NCBI RefSeq assembly: GCF_000768675.1
Contig: NZ_AVPI01000013.1
Coordinates: forward strand, 20,814 to 84,813
Direction of reading: 5' to 3'
Origin: Knoellia flava TL1
Lineage (GTDB): Bacteria > Actinomycetota > Actinomycetes > Actinomycetales > Dermatophilaceae
Length of the DNA stretch: 64,000 nt
Each line of letters opens with the position of its first letter. Within the stretch, counting starts at the first letter, position 1. The notes under the pieces are model-generated. The model saw only the letters and a program-made list of their open reading frames with translations, was not told where the DNA came from and did no database searches. Made by a program: the position numbers and the translations under genes. This document shows, in pieces, positions 57,628 to 64,000 of the stretch.

Positions 57628-59388
57628 CTAGCGTCGTCCGACGAACCAGAGGCGCAGCTTGTCGATGCGCGCCGACACCTGGTCCGACGAGGCGGCCGCG
57701 AGCTCGGGTCCGCCGCAGGCGCGCCGCAGCTCCATGTGCACGTTGGCGTGGGGCGCGCCCGTCTTCTTGGCATAGGCAGCGACGAGCTTGTTGAGCTCCT
57801 TGCGTTGCGCGGCGAGCGCGCGGTGCGCGGACAGGGGCGCCTCGGCGGTCCGCTGCTTGCGTCCCGGCACGGCGGACTGCTTGGCCTGGCGCTCGTGGAG
57901 CAGCGCCGACACCTGGTCGGGCTCGAGGAGCCCCGGAAGCCCGAGGTAGTCCTGCTCCTCGGCGGAGCCGACGTCGGCGTGCAGCCCGAACTGCTGGGCG
58001 TCGAAGAGCACGTGGTCGAAGTGGGCGTCGGACTCGAGCGCCTCGAAGCTCTCATCCTCGAGGCCGAGCGTCTTCTCGGTGCGGTTGGCCGCCGCGATGA
58101 GGCCCTCCTCCTCCGCCCACATGGACGCCTCGGACTCGGCGTCGCTCTTGCGGTTGAGCGCGTGGTCGCGCTCGACCTCCATCGTCGCCGCGTGCTCGAG
58201 GATGACCGGGACCGACGGCAGGAAGACCGAGGCCGTCTCGCCGCGCTTGCGGGCACGGACGAATCGCCCGACCGCCTGCGCGAAGAAGAGCGGGGTCGAC
58301 GTCGAGGTCGCATAGACGCCGACGCACAACCGGGGCACGTCGACACCCTCGGACACCATGCGCACCGCGACCATCCACCGCGAGTCCCCCGCCGAGAACT
58401 CCTCGATCCGGGCGCTCGAGCCCGCGTCGTCGGAGAGGACGACCGTGGTCTTCTCTCCGGTGATCGACTCGAGAATGCGGGCGTAGGCGCGAGCGGTCGT
58501 CTGGTTCGTCGAGATGACGAGCCCGCCGGCGTCGGGCACGTGGCGGCGCACCTCGGTGAGGCGCTTGTCGGCGGCGGCGAGGACGGAGGGCACCCACTCG
58601 CCCTTGGGGTCGAGCGCCGTGCGCCACGCGTGCGCCGTCTGGTCCTTGGTCATCGGCTCGCCGAGGCGCGCGGCGATCTCGTCGCCGGCCTTGGTCCGCC
58701 AGCGCATCGCCCCGCCGTAGGCGAGGAAGAGCACCGGGCGGACGACAGCGTCACGCAACGCCGCGGCATACCCGTAGGTGTAGTCCGAGGCGGAGCGGAG
58801 GATGCCCGCCTCGTCCATCTCGTAGCGCACGAACGGGATCGGGCTCGTGTCGGAGCGGAAGGGCGTCCCGGTGAGCGCGAGGCGACGGACGGCGGGCGTG
58901 AACGCGTCGCGGATGGCGTCACCCCAGCTGCGTGAGTCGCCACCGTGGTGGATCTCGTCGAGGATGACGAGTGTCGGCGTCGACTCGGTGCGCCGGCGGT
59001 GCAGGTCGGGGCGCGAGGCGACCTGGGCGTAGGTCAGCGCGACGCCGTCGTACTCGTGCGAGTGCACCGCCGTCGAGTTCGAGAACTTCGGGTCGAGCTG
59101 GATCCCGACCCGGGCCGCGGCCTCCGACCACTGGGTCTTGAGGTGCTCGGTCGGAGCGATGACGGTGACGGCCCGCACCTCGCCGCGCTCGAGGAGCTCG
59201 GTGGCGATGCGCAGCGCGTAGGTCGTCTTGCCGGCACCCGGCGTCGCGACCGCGAGAAAGTCCTTGCTCTCGGACTCCAGGTATGCCGTGAGCGCCTCCT
59301 GCTGCCATGCGCGCAGCTTCGAGGCGGTACCCCACGCGGCCCGCTCCGGGAAGGCGGGACTGAGGTGGCTGGCGGCTGAGGTACTCAT
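57628..59388 (-). CDS. DEAD/DEAH-box superfamily 2 helicase
   Basis: This 586-aa SF2 helicase has the Q-like LRAWQQEALTAYL, Walker A VATPGAGKTT (about 48-57), DEIHHGG (motif II), LTGTPFRSD (motif III) and the C-terminal motifs VRMVSEGVDVPRL and FAQAVGRFVRARKRGE. It resembles the RadD-like/restriction-type helicases found in all actinobacteria, often near DUF3039. A basic C-terminal region follows. The DNA or RNA substrate is unknown. TAACCT lies 10 nt upstream of the ATG. Confidence 0.88.
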   Translation of the reverse strand: MSTSAASHLSPAFPERAAWGTASKLRAWQQEALTAYLESESKDFLAVATPGAGKTTYALRIATELLERGEVRAVTVIAPTEHLKTQWSEAAARVGIQLDPKFSNSTAVHSHEYDGVALTYAQVASRPDLHRRRTESTPTLVILDEIHHGGDSRSWGDAIRDAFTPAVRRLALTGTPFRSDTSPIPFVRYEMDEAGILRSASDYTYGYAAALRDAVVRPVLFLAYGGAMRWRTKAGDEIAARLGEPMTKDQTAHAWRTALDPKGEWVPSVLAAADKRLTEVRRHVPDAGGLVISTNQTTARAYARILESITGEKTTVVLSDDAGSSARIEEFSAGDSRWMVAVRMVSEGVDVPRLCVGVYATSTSTPLFFAQAVGRFVRARKRGETASVFLPSVPVILEHAATMEVERDHALNRKSDAESEASMWAEEEGLIAAANRTEKTLGLEDESFEALESDAHFDHVLFDAQQFGLHADVGSAEEQDYLGLPGLLEPDQVSALLHERQAKQSAVPGRKQRTAEAPLSAHRALAAQRKELNKLVAAYAKKTGAPHANVHMELRRACGGPELAAASSDQVSARIDKLRLWFVGRR

Positions 59389-59493
59389 CGGCCCGGCAAG
59401 GTTAACTGGGTTCGCGAGACGACATGCCGAGGGTCGGCCTGCACCGGATCGGGGCCCGAGTGTGCTTGCTGCGAGCGCGCGGGGCGTCGGGCC

Positions 59494-60456
59494 TCAGGAG
59501 GCGCGGAAAGCGACCCAGGAGTTCTGCATGCGGACGCGCTGCCCGGGGGTGAAGTGGTCCATGCAGACGTCGGTGGAGTAGTCCATGAAGTTCCTCACCG
59601 GGTCGAGCCCGGCCGAGGTGCAGGTGTCACGACCGACCGGGCACCCGGTCGACGGAAGGGCCTCGGGCGGGGTGTCGGTCACCCGGTCGCCGACGCGTGA
59701 ACACCCACCCTGGAAGGTGTGGAAGAGGTTGAGCCAGTGACCGACCTCGTGGGTCGCGGTGTCGCCCTGGTTGTAGGGCGAGGCCGAGCCTCCGGGCAAT
59801 GACTCGTCGAGCAGGACCACGCCGTCCATCGGGTCGACGACGGTCCGGGGGAAGGTCGCCCAGCCGAGGAGATCCCCGGCGAGGTTGGCCGTGTAGATGT
59901 TGAGGTCCGCCTTGCCACCCACGTGAAGGGTGGTCTTCATCGCCTTCTCCGCGGCGCTGCCGTGACCGAGGGCGGTGTACCAGCCGGCGTTGTCGGTCGT
60001 CGTCGTGCTCGCGAGCGTGAAGGAGAAGCCCGACCCCGAGTAGGCCTTGTTGAGGACGCCCACCTGCGCGGAGATCTCGCTCGGGGTGAGCACGCCCTGC
60101 GTGCCGTTGGTGATCGTGTGCCAGTGGACCTTGATGACGGTCGGTGAGAAGAGGGCCGCGCCGGACGCGGATCGGGCCCTCGTCGTCGTCGTCGAGCGGG
60201 CTCCCTTGCTCCGCAGGGCCGCGGCCAGTGCCGAGTCGCGGGCAGCCGCCTGGGAGGCGCTGAGGTCGTGGGGGTCCCGCGCCCTGCTGCCGCGCCCGGC
60301 GGTGAGGGCGTCGGCGACGCTCGGCGCGGCGCACTCGACCTCGACCGGGTCGCCCACGGTCGGCCGGGCCTGCGCACTCGAGGCGCCGAGGGCCGACGTG
60401 GCAGCAGCCAGGAGGGTCGCCGCGACGAGCGGGGCGAGACGGCGACGAGACGACAT
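59494..60456 (-). CDS. Secreted M43-family zinc metalloprotease, copy 1
   Basis: This 320-aa protein has a signal peptide (SRRRLAPLVAATLLAAATSA, cleavage near AQA). A propeptide-like region precedes the catalytic domain with ATHEVGHWLNLFHTF (zinc site HExxHxxxxxH, about residue 238) and the Met-turn FMDYSTDVCMDHFTPGQ. Four or more Cys (GGCSRVGD, GCPVGRDTCTSAG) suggest disulphides. It belongs to the cytophagalysin/pappalysin group. It is paralogous to the next gene. Confidence 0.9.
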   Translation of the reverse strand: MSSRRRLAPLVAATLLAAATSALGASSAQARPTVGDPVEVECAAPSVADALTAGRGSRARDPHDLSASQAAARDSALAAALRSKGARSTTTTRARSASGAALFSPTVIKVHWHTITNGTQGVLTPSEISAQVGVLNKAYSGSGFSFTLASTTTTDNAGWYTALGHGSAAEKAMKTTLHVGGKADLNIYTANLAGDLLGWATFPRTVVDPMDGVVLLDESLPGGSASPYNQGDTATHEVGHWLNLFHTFQGGCSRVGDRVTDTPPEALPSTGCPVGRDTCTSAGLDPVRNFMDYSTDVCMDHFTPGQRVRMQNSWVAFRAS

Positions 60457-60525
60457 GGAGCTTCCTCCCCTGATGGGACCCTCACGGCCCCGGCTGGAGG
60501 CAATCTAGCCTGTGCCCCTCACGCC

Positions 60526-60561
60526 GTCAGGGCTCGCCACGAATTCGTGGCGAGCCCTGAC
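60526..60561. terminator. Perfect 36-bp palindrome between two metalloprotease genes
   Basis: The palindrome reads GTCAGGGCTCGCCAC then GAATTC then the exact complement, folding into a stem of at least 15 bp. It follows the upstream metalloprotease stop (60586) by 24 nt, so it probably terminates that transcript and separates the two copies. Confidence 0.75.
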
Positions 60562-60585
60562 CCAGGAGTGGTGGGGCGTGACCGT

Positions 60586-61554
60586 TCAGGCCCGGTAGGC
60601 GACCCAGGCGGACTGCATGCGCTGGATCTGACCGCTCGAGAAGTGGTCCATGCACGCGTCGGTCGTGTAGTCCATGAAGTTCTTGATCGGGTCGAGGCCG
60701 GGCAGGGTGCAGGTGTCGCGGCCGGTCGGGCAGCCCGAGGCGGGGCTCGCCTCGGCCGGGGTGTCCGTGACGTAGTCACCCGCGGTGTCGGAGCAGCCGC
60801 CCTGGAAGGTGTGGTAGAGGTTCAGCCAGTGGCCGACCTCGTGGGTCGCGGTGTCGCCCTGGTTGTAGGGCGAGGCCGAGCCGCCGGGCAGGCTCTCGTC
60901 GAGGAGGACGACGCCGTCCATGTCGCTGACGCGCGACTTCGGGAAGGTCGCCCAGCCGAGGAGGCCGCCTGCGAGGTCCGCGGTGTAGATGTTGAGGTCG
61001 GCGTTGGTGCCCGTGTGCAGGCTGGTCTTCATCGCGCGCTCGGCGCTCGTGCCGTAGTCGAGCTGGTTGTACCAGCCGGCGTTGTTCGTCGTCGTCGTGC
61101 TCGCGAGGACGAACGAGAAGCCGGCGCCCGAGTAGGCGTTGTTGAGCACGGTGATCTGGCTGTTGATCTCGGACGTGCTCAGCGCGCCCTTGGAGCCGTC
61201 GGTGATCGTGTGCCAGTGCACCTTGATCGTGGCCGGCGTGAAGGCGCCCCCGCCGCCGGGCTTCCTGGCGCTGCCCGAGGAGGTGCGCGTGTAGCCCTTG
61301 GCCGCGAGCGCCTTGTCGAGCTGGGCCTCCATCGCCTTGGCCTGCGCGGGCGAGACGTCGTGCGGGTCCTTGGCGTGCGGCCCTCGACCGGCGACGGCCT
61401 CGTCGGCGTGCGTGTCCGTCGCGCACTCGGCGGCGATGCTACGCTCACCGGCCATCGTGACGGCGGAAGCGCCGCTGGCGCCGAACCCGATGCCGGCGGC
61501 CGCGAGGACCGAGGCTGCGAGGAGCGCCACGGGGCGCAGTGGACGAACAGACAT
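60586..61554 (-). CDS. Secreted M43-family zinc metalloprotease, copy 2
   Basis: This 322-aa paralogue of the adjacent gene has a signal peptide (VRPLRPVALLAASVLAAAGI, cleavage near ASA), propeptide, and mature domain with ATHEVGHWLNLYHTF, ESLPGGSASPYNQGDT, SGCPTGRDTCTLPG and NFMDYTTDACMDHFSSGQ. The mature halves of the two proteins are very similar while the leaders and propeptides differ, which fits an old tandem duplication. It is likely exported by Sec; its target proteins are unknown. Confidence 0.9.
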   Translation of the reverse strand: MSVRPLRPVALLAASVLAAAGIGFGASGASAVTMAGERSIAAECATDTHADEAVAGRGPHAKDPHDVSPAQAKAMEAQLDKALAAKGYTRTSSGSARKPGGGGAFTPATIKVHWHTITDGSKGALSTSEINSQITVLNNAYSGAGFSFVLASTTTTNNAGWYNQLDYGTSAERAMKTSLHTGTNADLNIYTADLAGGLLGWATFPKSRVSDMDGVVLLDESLPGGSASPYNQGDTATHEVGHWLNLYHTFQGGCSDTAGDYVTDTPAEASPASGCPTGRDTCTLPGLDPIKNFMDYTTDACMDHFSSGQIQRMQSAWVAYRA

Positions 61555-61721
61555 GGGAGTCCCTTTCGGTGTGCACAGAAACCTGTGAGGTCCGTGTTCC
61601 CCCGAACCTAGCCAGCGCCCAACGAGCCGGAGAACCAGCGTTCTCCCAGAACTGGGTCAAGGTTTGGCAAAGTGCCCGTATGCCGTCCGCCCACCCGGGC
61701 GGCAGACGAGGAGGTCCGCAC

Positions 61722-62894
61722 GTGACGGCTGGTTCGACGGCCCAGACCCACGTCGTCACCGTCCCCGACCGTGGCTCGGCGGACCGCGTCGCCGACGCCC
61801 TCGCCGAGCGGGGGCACGTGCTCGTGGCGGTGCGCGAGGTGGACTGGGCACAGAAGGACCCGACGAGCTGGTGGTTCGGCAGACCGCCGATCCGGCCGGA
61901 CGAGCAGGGCCAGTGGGACGTCAGCTCGGTGGCGACGGGTCCGCTGCCGGACGACGACGAGCGGTGGTGGCATGCCCAGGAGGACGTGGCGGTGCGCCGG
62001 ATCGCCCGGGCGCACGGCGGTCGCAGTGCCGGCAGCGGTGGCGGTGACACCGCGACCCTCCTGCGCACGTTCACCCGCGTCGGACTCGTGCACGAGCTCG
62101 ACGAGGAGACCGTCCAGGAGCGACGCCGAGCGGCACTGTCCGGCGTGCCCGCGCGCGAGGCGCACGCGGGCGCGGAGGGCGTCGGGGACGGCGAGAGCGA
62201 CGGGGACGACGTGATGGGCGAGGACGACCTGCCCTCCGGACCCGGTGAACCCGTGCGGCTCGACCTCCCCGCAGACGTGGACTGGGCGGCGCTCGAGCAC
62301 GCCTACGGCAGCGCATCGGACGTGCCGGACGTCCTCGCCGGGCTCGCGGCCAACGACGACCGGTGGGCGGGGTACCTCGACACGCTCGTCGGGTCGGTGA
62401 ACCACCAAGGGAGCACCTACTCCTGCACGGCACCCACGATGGAGGTTCTCGCGGCACTCGCCACGGCACCGTCGCTGGCGCCTCGTCGGCGGCTCGACCT
62501 CCTCTCCTTCCTCTTCCTCGCGGGCTCCGGCGGCGACGTGGCCGCCGCGCGCGGGTCGCGTCCCGACCGCCACGCCCAGCCCACCCGCAGCGCGGTGACG
62601 GCCGCGACCCCGACGCTCCTCGGGCTGTGGCCGAGGGCGACCCGTCCGGAACGCCGCCTCCTCCTGCTCCTCGCGGCCCTCACCGGGTCCACGACGGCGC
62701 CCGACGACGCCGAAGAGCTGACCGACGACGCGAGCCGGCTAGCGCTGGCGATGGTCCGTGACGAGGAAGGGGCCGAGGCCTTCCTCGGGCAGCTCTCCCG
62801 GCGCAACGAGCAGCTCCTCGAGCTCATGCCGAGCGACGCACCGCTGCGGGCCAGGCTCGTCGCGGCCCTCGAGGTGCTCCTCTGGGACGAGTGA
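61722..62894 (+). CDS. Hypothetical protein, 390 aa
   Basis: I cannot assign a family. The N-terminal 60 residues (THVVTVPDRGSADRVADALAERGHVLVAVREVDW) look like a small alpha/beta unit. An acidic, Gly/Asp-rich linker (about 150-185) follows, and the C-terminal half is helical with WAALEHAYGSASDVPDVLAGLAANDDRW and LDLLSFLFLAG, suggestive of HEAT-like repeats. It has no signal or membrane segment. GAGGAGG 7 nt before the GTG at 61722 fixes the start. It is divergent from a metalloprotease gene. Confidence 0.72.
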   Translation: MTAGSTAQTHVVTVPDRGSADRVADALAERGHVLVAVREVDWAQKDPTSWWFGRPPIRPDEQGQWDVSSVATGPLPDDDERWWHAQEDVAVRRIARAHGGRSAGSGGGDTATLLRTFTRVGLVHELDEETVQERRRAALSGVPAREAHAGAEGVGDGESDGDDVMGEDDLPSGPGEPVRLDLPADVDWAALEHAYGSASDVPDVLAGLAANDDRWAGYLDTLVGSVNHQGSTYSCTAPTMEVLAALATAPSLAPRRRLDLLSFLFLAGSGGDVAAARGSRPDRHAQPTRSAVTAATPTLLGLWPRATRPERRLLLLLAALTGSTTAPDDAEELTDDASRLALAMVRDEEGAEAFLGQLSRRNEQLLELMPSDAPLRARLVAALEVLLWDE

Positions 62895-62941
62895 CGCAGG
62901 CGCGCATCGGGAGTCGACACCCTCCCGTTGGCGCGTGGAGG

Positions 62942-63253
62942 TCAGTCGTCGCCGTCCTGGGGCGCGCGCAGACCTTCGTAGATCTCCTTGCACGTCGGGC
63001 ACACCGGGAACTTCTGCGGGTCGCGCCCGGGGATCCAGACCTTGCCGCAGAGAGCGGTCACCGGCTCGCCCGACAGCGCGGACTCGAGGATCTTCTCCTT
63101 GCGCACGTAGTGCGCGAAGCGCTCGTGGTCGCCCGGCTCCTGCACCTGGGGGACGGTCTCCTCGCGCTCGAGGACGGCCGTGCGGGTCGAGGGGCCGGAC
63201 GGCTCGGGCTGCGGGGAGCTCGGGTCACTGAGGGGCGGCTGCGGGTCACTCAC
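62942..63253 (-). CDS. DUF3039 zinc-ribbon-like protein
   Basis: This 103-aa actinobacterial protein has the invariant block ERFAHYVRKEKILESALSG, then VTALCGKVWIPGRDPQKFPVCPTCKEIYEGL. Cys in ALCGK and CPTC probably bind a metal. The N-terminal 35 residues are disordered and Pro/Ser-rich. It is conserved across actinobacteria and usually near YqgE and the SF2 helicase, as here. The function is unknown. TAGTCT ends 6 nt before the GTG start. Confidence 0.9.
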   Translation of the reverse strand: MSDPQPPLSDPSSPQPEPSGPSTRTAVLEREETVPQVQEPGDHERFAHYVRKEKILESALSGEPVTALCGKVWIPGRDPQKFPVCPTCKEIYEGLRAPQDGDD

Positions 63254-63259
63254 CCCGCC

Positions 63260-63265
63260 AGACTA
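63260..63265 (-). promoter_or_regulatory. -10 element for leaderless DUF3039 gene
   Basis: TAGTCT on the minus strand ends 6 nt before the GTG at 63253. Confidence 0.4.
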
Positions 63266-63303
63266 CGTGCCGCGACGGCGCAGCCCCAGACCCCGGATCT
63301 CCC

Positions 63304-63323
63304 GAGCCCAGTGCTCAGGGCTC
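63304..63323. terminator. Short hairpin at the 3' end of the yqgE gene
   Basis: GAGCCC/GGGCTC arms with an 8-nt loop overlap the stop codon of the YqgE gene. The stem is only 6 bp, so this is tentative. Confidence 0.35.
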
Positions 63324-63879
63324 AGTTGAGCTCGGGGTCGGACGGGTAGTAGGCCACGAACGCGAGCTCGTCGCGCTGGCGCAGCAGCACCTGCGCCCAC
63401 AGGTGGTCCGGATCGGCCGTGAGGAGGTCGCCCGGGAGCGAGTCCACGACGAACCACGACCCACGACGCAGCTCGCCCTCGAGCTGCCCGGCCGACCACC
63501 CGGCATACCCCGCGAAGATCCGCAGCCCGCCGACCTCGGGCATGACGAGCAGCGGCGGGGTGTCGAGGTCGATGATCGCGACCGACCCGAAGAGCCGCTG
63601 GCTGCCGGGAGGCAGGTCGTCGTCGGTCACCATGACGAGGCCGAGGGCCGAGTCGAGCTGGACCGGGCCGCCCTGGAAGAGCGTCTGCGGCGAGGCGATG
63701 TGCTCGCCCCAGCCGGGAAGGACGGCGTCGACCTCGGCGCCCATGGGCTTGTTGAGGACCACACCCTGGGCACCGTTGTCGTCGTGCTGGAGCATGAGGA
63801 TGACGCTGCGGTGGAAGACCCCGTCGTCGAGCTGCGGTGTCGAGACGAGGAGCCTCCCCGTCGTCCGGTCAGCGGTCAC
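63322..63879 (-). CDS. YqgE/AlgH family protein
   Basis: This 185-aa protein has the DUF179 pattern: GRLLVSTPQLDDGVFHRSVI at the start, GAQGVVLNKPMG, LFQGGPVQLD and RIFAGYAGWSAGQLEGEL. The function is unclear (named after an alginate regulator in Pseudomonas, but widespread in bacteria). I chose GTG 63879 because CAGAAT ends 6 nt before it and the family starts here; a GTG seven codons upstream is the alternative. Confidence 0.9.
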   Translation of the reverse strand: MTADRTTGRLLVSTPQLDDGVFHRSVILMLQHDDNGAQGVVLNKPMGAEVDAVLPGWGEHIASPQTLFQGGPVQLDSALGLVMVTDDDLPPGSQRLFGSVAIIDLDTPPLLVMPEVGGLRIFAGYAGWSAGQLEGELRRGSWFVVDSLPGDLLTADPDHLWAQVLLRQRDELAFVAYYPSDPELN

Positions 63880-64000
63880 GCTTCCATTCTGCACGTCCAC
63901 CCTGTCCGCGGCGGTCGCCTCCTCGGGACCCGCCGCGGCTCCCGCCGTGGTGGCCGCGGGACGCGCCCTGGAACCGGCGCGGCGGGCCGCCCGGACGGCG
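63880..64000. other. Window edge with no supported feature
   Basis: This is GC-rich sequence with Pro/Arg/Ala codons in several frames. It may hold the end or start of a gene beyond the window, but no frame shows a recognisable motif. Confidence 0.3.

Overview
The window is about 72% G+C, has dense coding on both strands, uses GTG starts often and joins many genes by 4-nt ATGA/GTGA overlaps. A ClpS–DUF2017–MurI–RNase PH–RdgB neighbourhood, a GlnR/NnaR-type nitrate locus, an actinobacterial TreXYZ operon and DUF3039/DUF3618 proteins point to an actinobacterium. The gene set best fits Micrococcales, perhaps Intrasporangiaceae (Janibacter/Knoellia/Phycicoccus-like), but genus cannot be settled from this DNA alone. 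No rRNA, CRISPR array, complete IS element or prophage is visible. Most of the window looks like stable core chromosome.

Layout. 0-7.1 kb: the end of a TesB thioesterase, then the treX-treY-treZ operon (minus strand) that makes trehalose from glycogen. 7.3-14.5 kb: SDR oxidoreductase, membrane acyltransferase, ArsR/AHSA1 pair, AbiEi-nuclease fusion, acyl-CoA dehydrogenase divergent from a TetR regulator, methyltransferase, RNA 2',3'-cyclic phosphodiesterase. 14.5-20.4 kb: EttA, a second SSB, two overlapping dynamin-like GTPases. 20.5-28 kb: tRNA-Arg, hydrolase, phosphopantetheinyl transferase, M20 amidohydrolase, PrsW protease, Orn, tRNA-His, CopC-like protein, tRNA-Lys, DUF305 lipoprotein, DUF3618, Bcp, tRNA-Leu. 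28-33.6 kb: rdgB, rph, MBL hydrolase, murI, DUF2017, two tiny duplicated ORFs, clpS, and divergent nicotinate phosphoribosyltransferase. 33.6-44.1 kb: a complete assimilatory nitrate/nitrite locus (narK, nitrate reductase and its reductase subunit; nirBD, siroheme synthase, nnaR) with two GlnR-type operators. 44.2-54.7 kb: secreted 5'-nucleotidase, then homogentisate/tyrosine catabolism (hmgA, an unknown gene plus fahA, and hppD with an Lrp regulator), interrupted by RDD, hydrolase, DUF4177, a beheaded ABC permease and a DUF2157 membrane protein. 55.2-57.6 kb: a compact four-gene operon with WXG100/type VII-like proteins of different base composition. 57.6-64 kb: helicase, two paralogous secreted M43 metalloproteases, an unknown 390-aa protein, DUF3039 and YqgE.

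Three patterns cut across genes. (1) Many start codons lie 6-8 nt downstream of a -10-like hexamer (TAGGCT, TAGCGT, TAACCT and similar) with no ribosome binding site, implying leaderless mRNAs; this arrangement also fixes several start codons. (2) The word GTATGCC/GGCATAC occurs about 50 times, while its one-base relative GTACGCC/GGCGTAC was found only twice by eye, both times in the WXG operon. (3) Convergent gene pairs are commonly separated by strong hairpins.

The most unusual local feature is a pair of tandem 19-codon ORFs between clpS and DUF2017. They encode the same peptide, differ only by synonymous changes and are linked by TGATG junctions. All counts and alignments here were made by eye.
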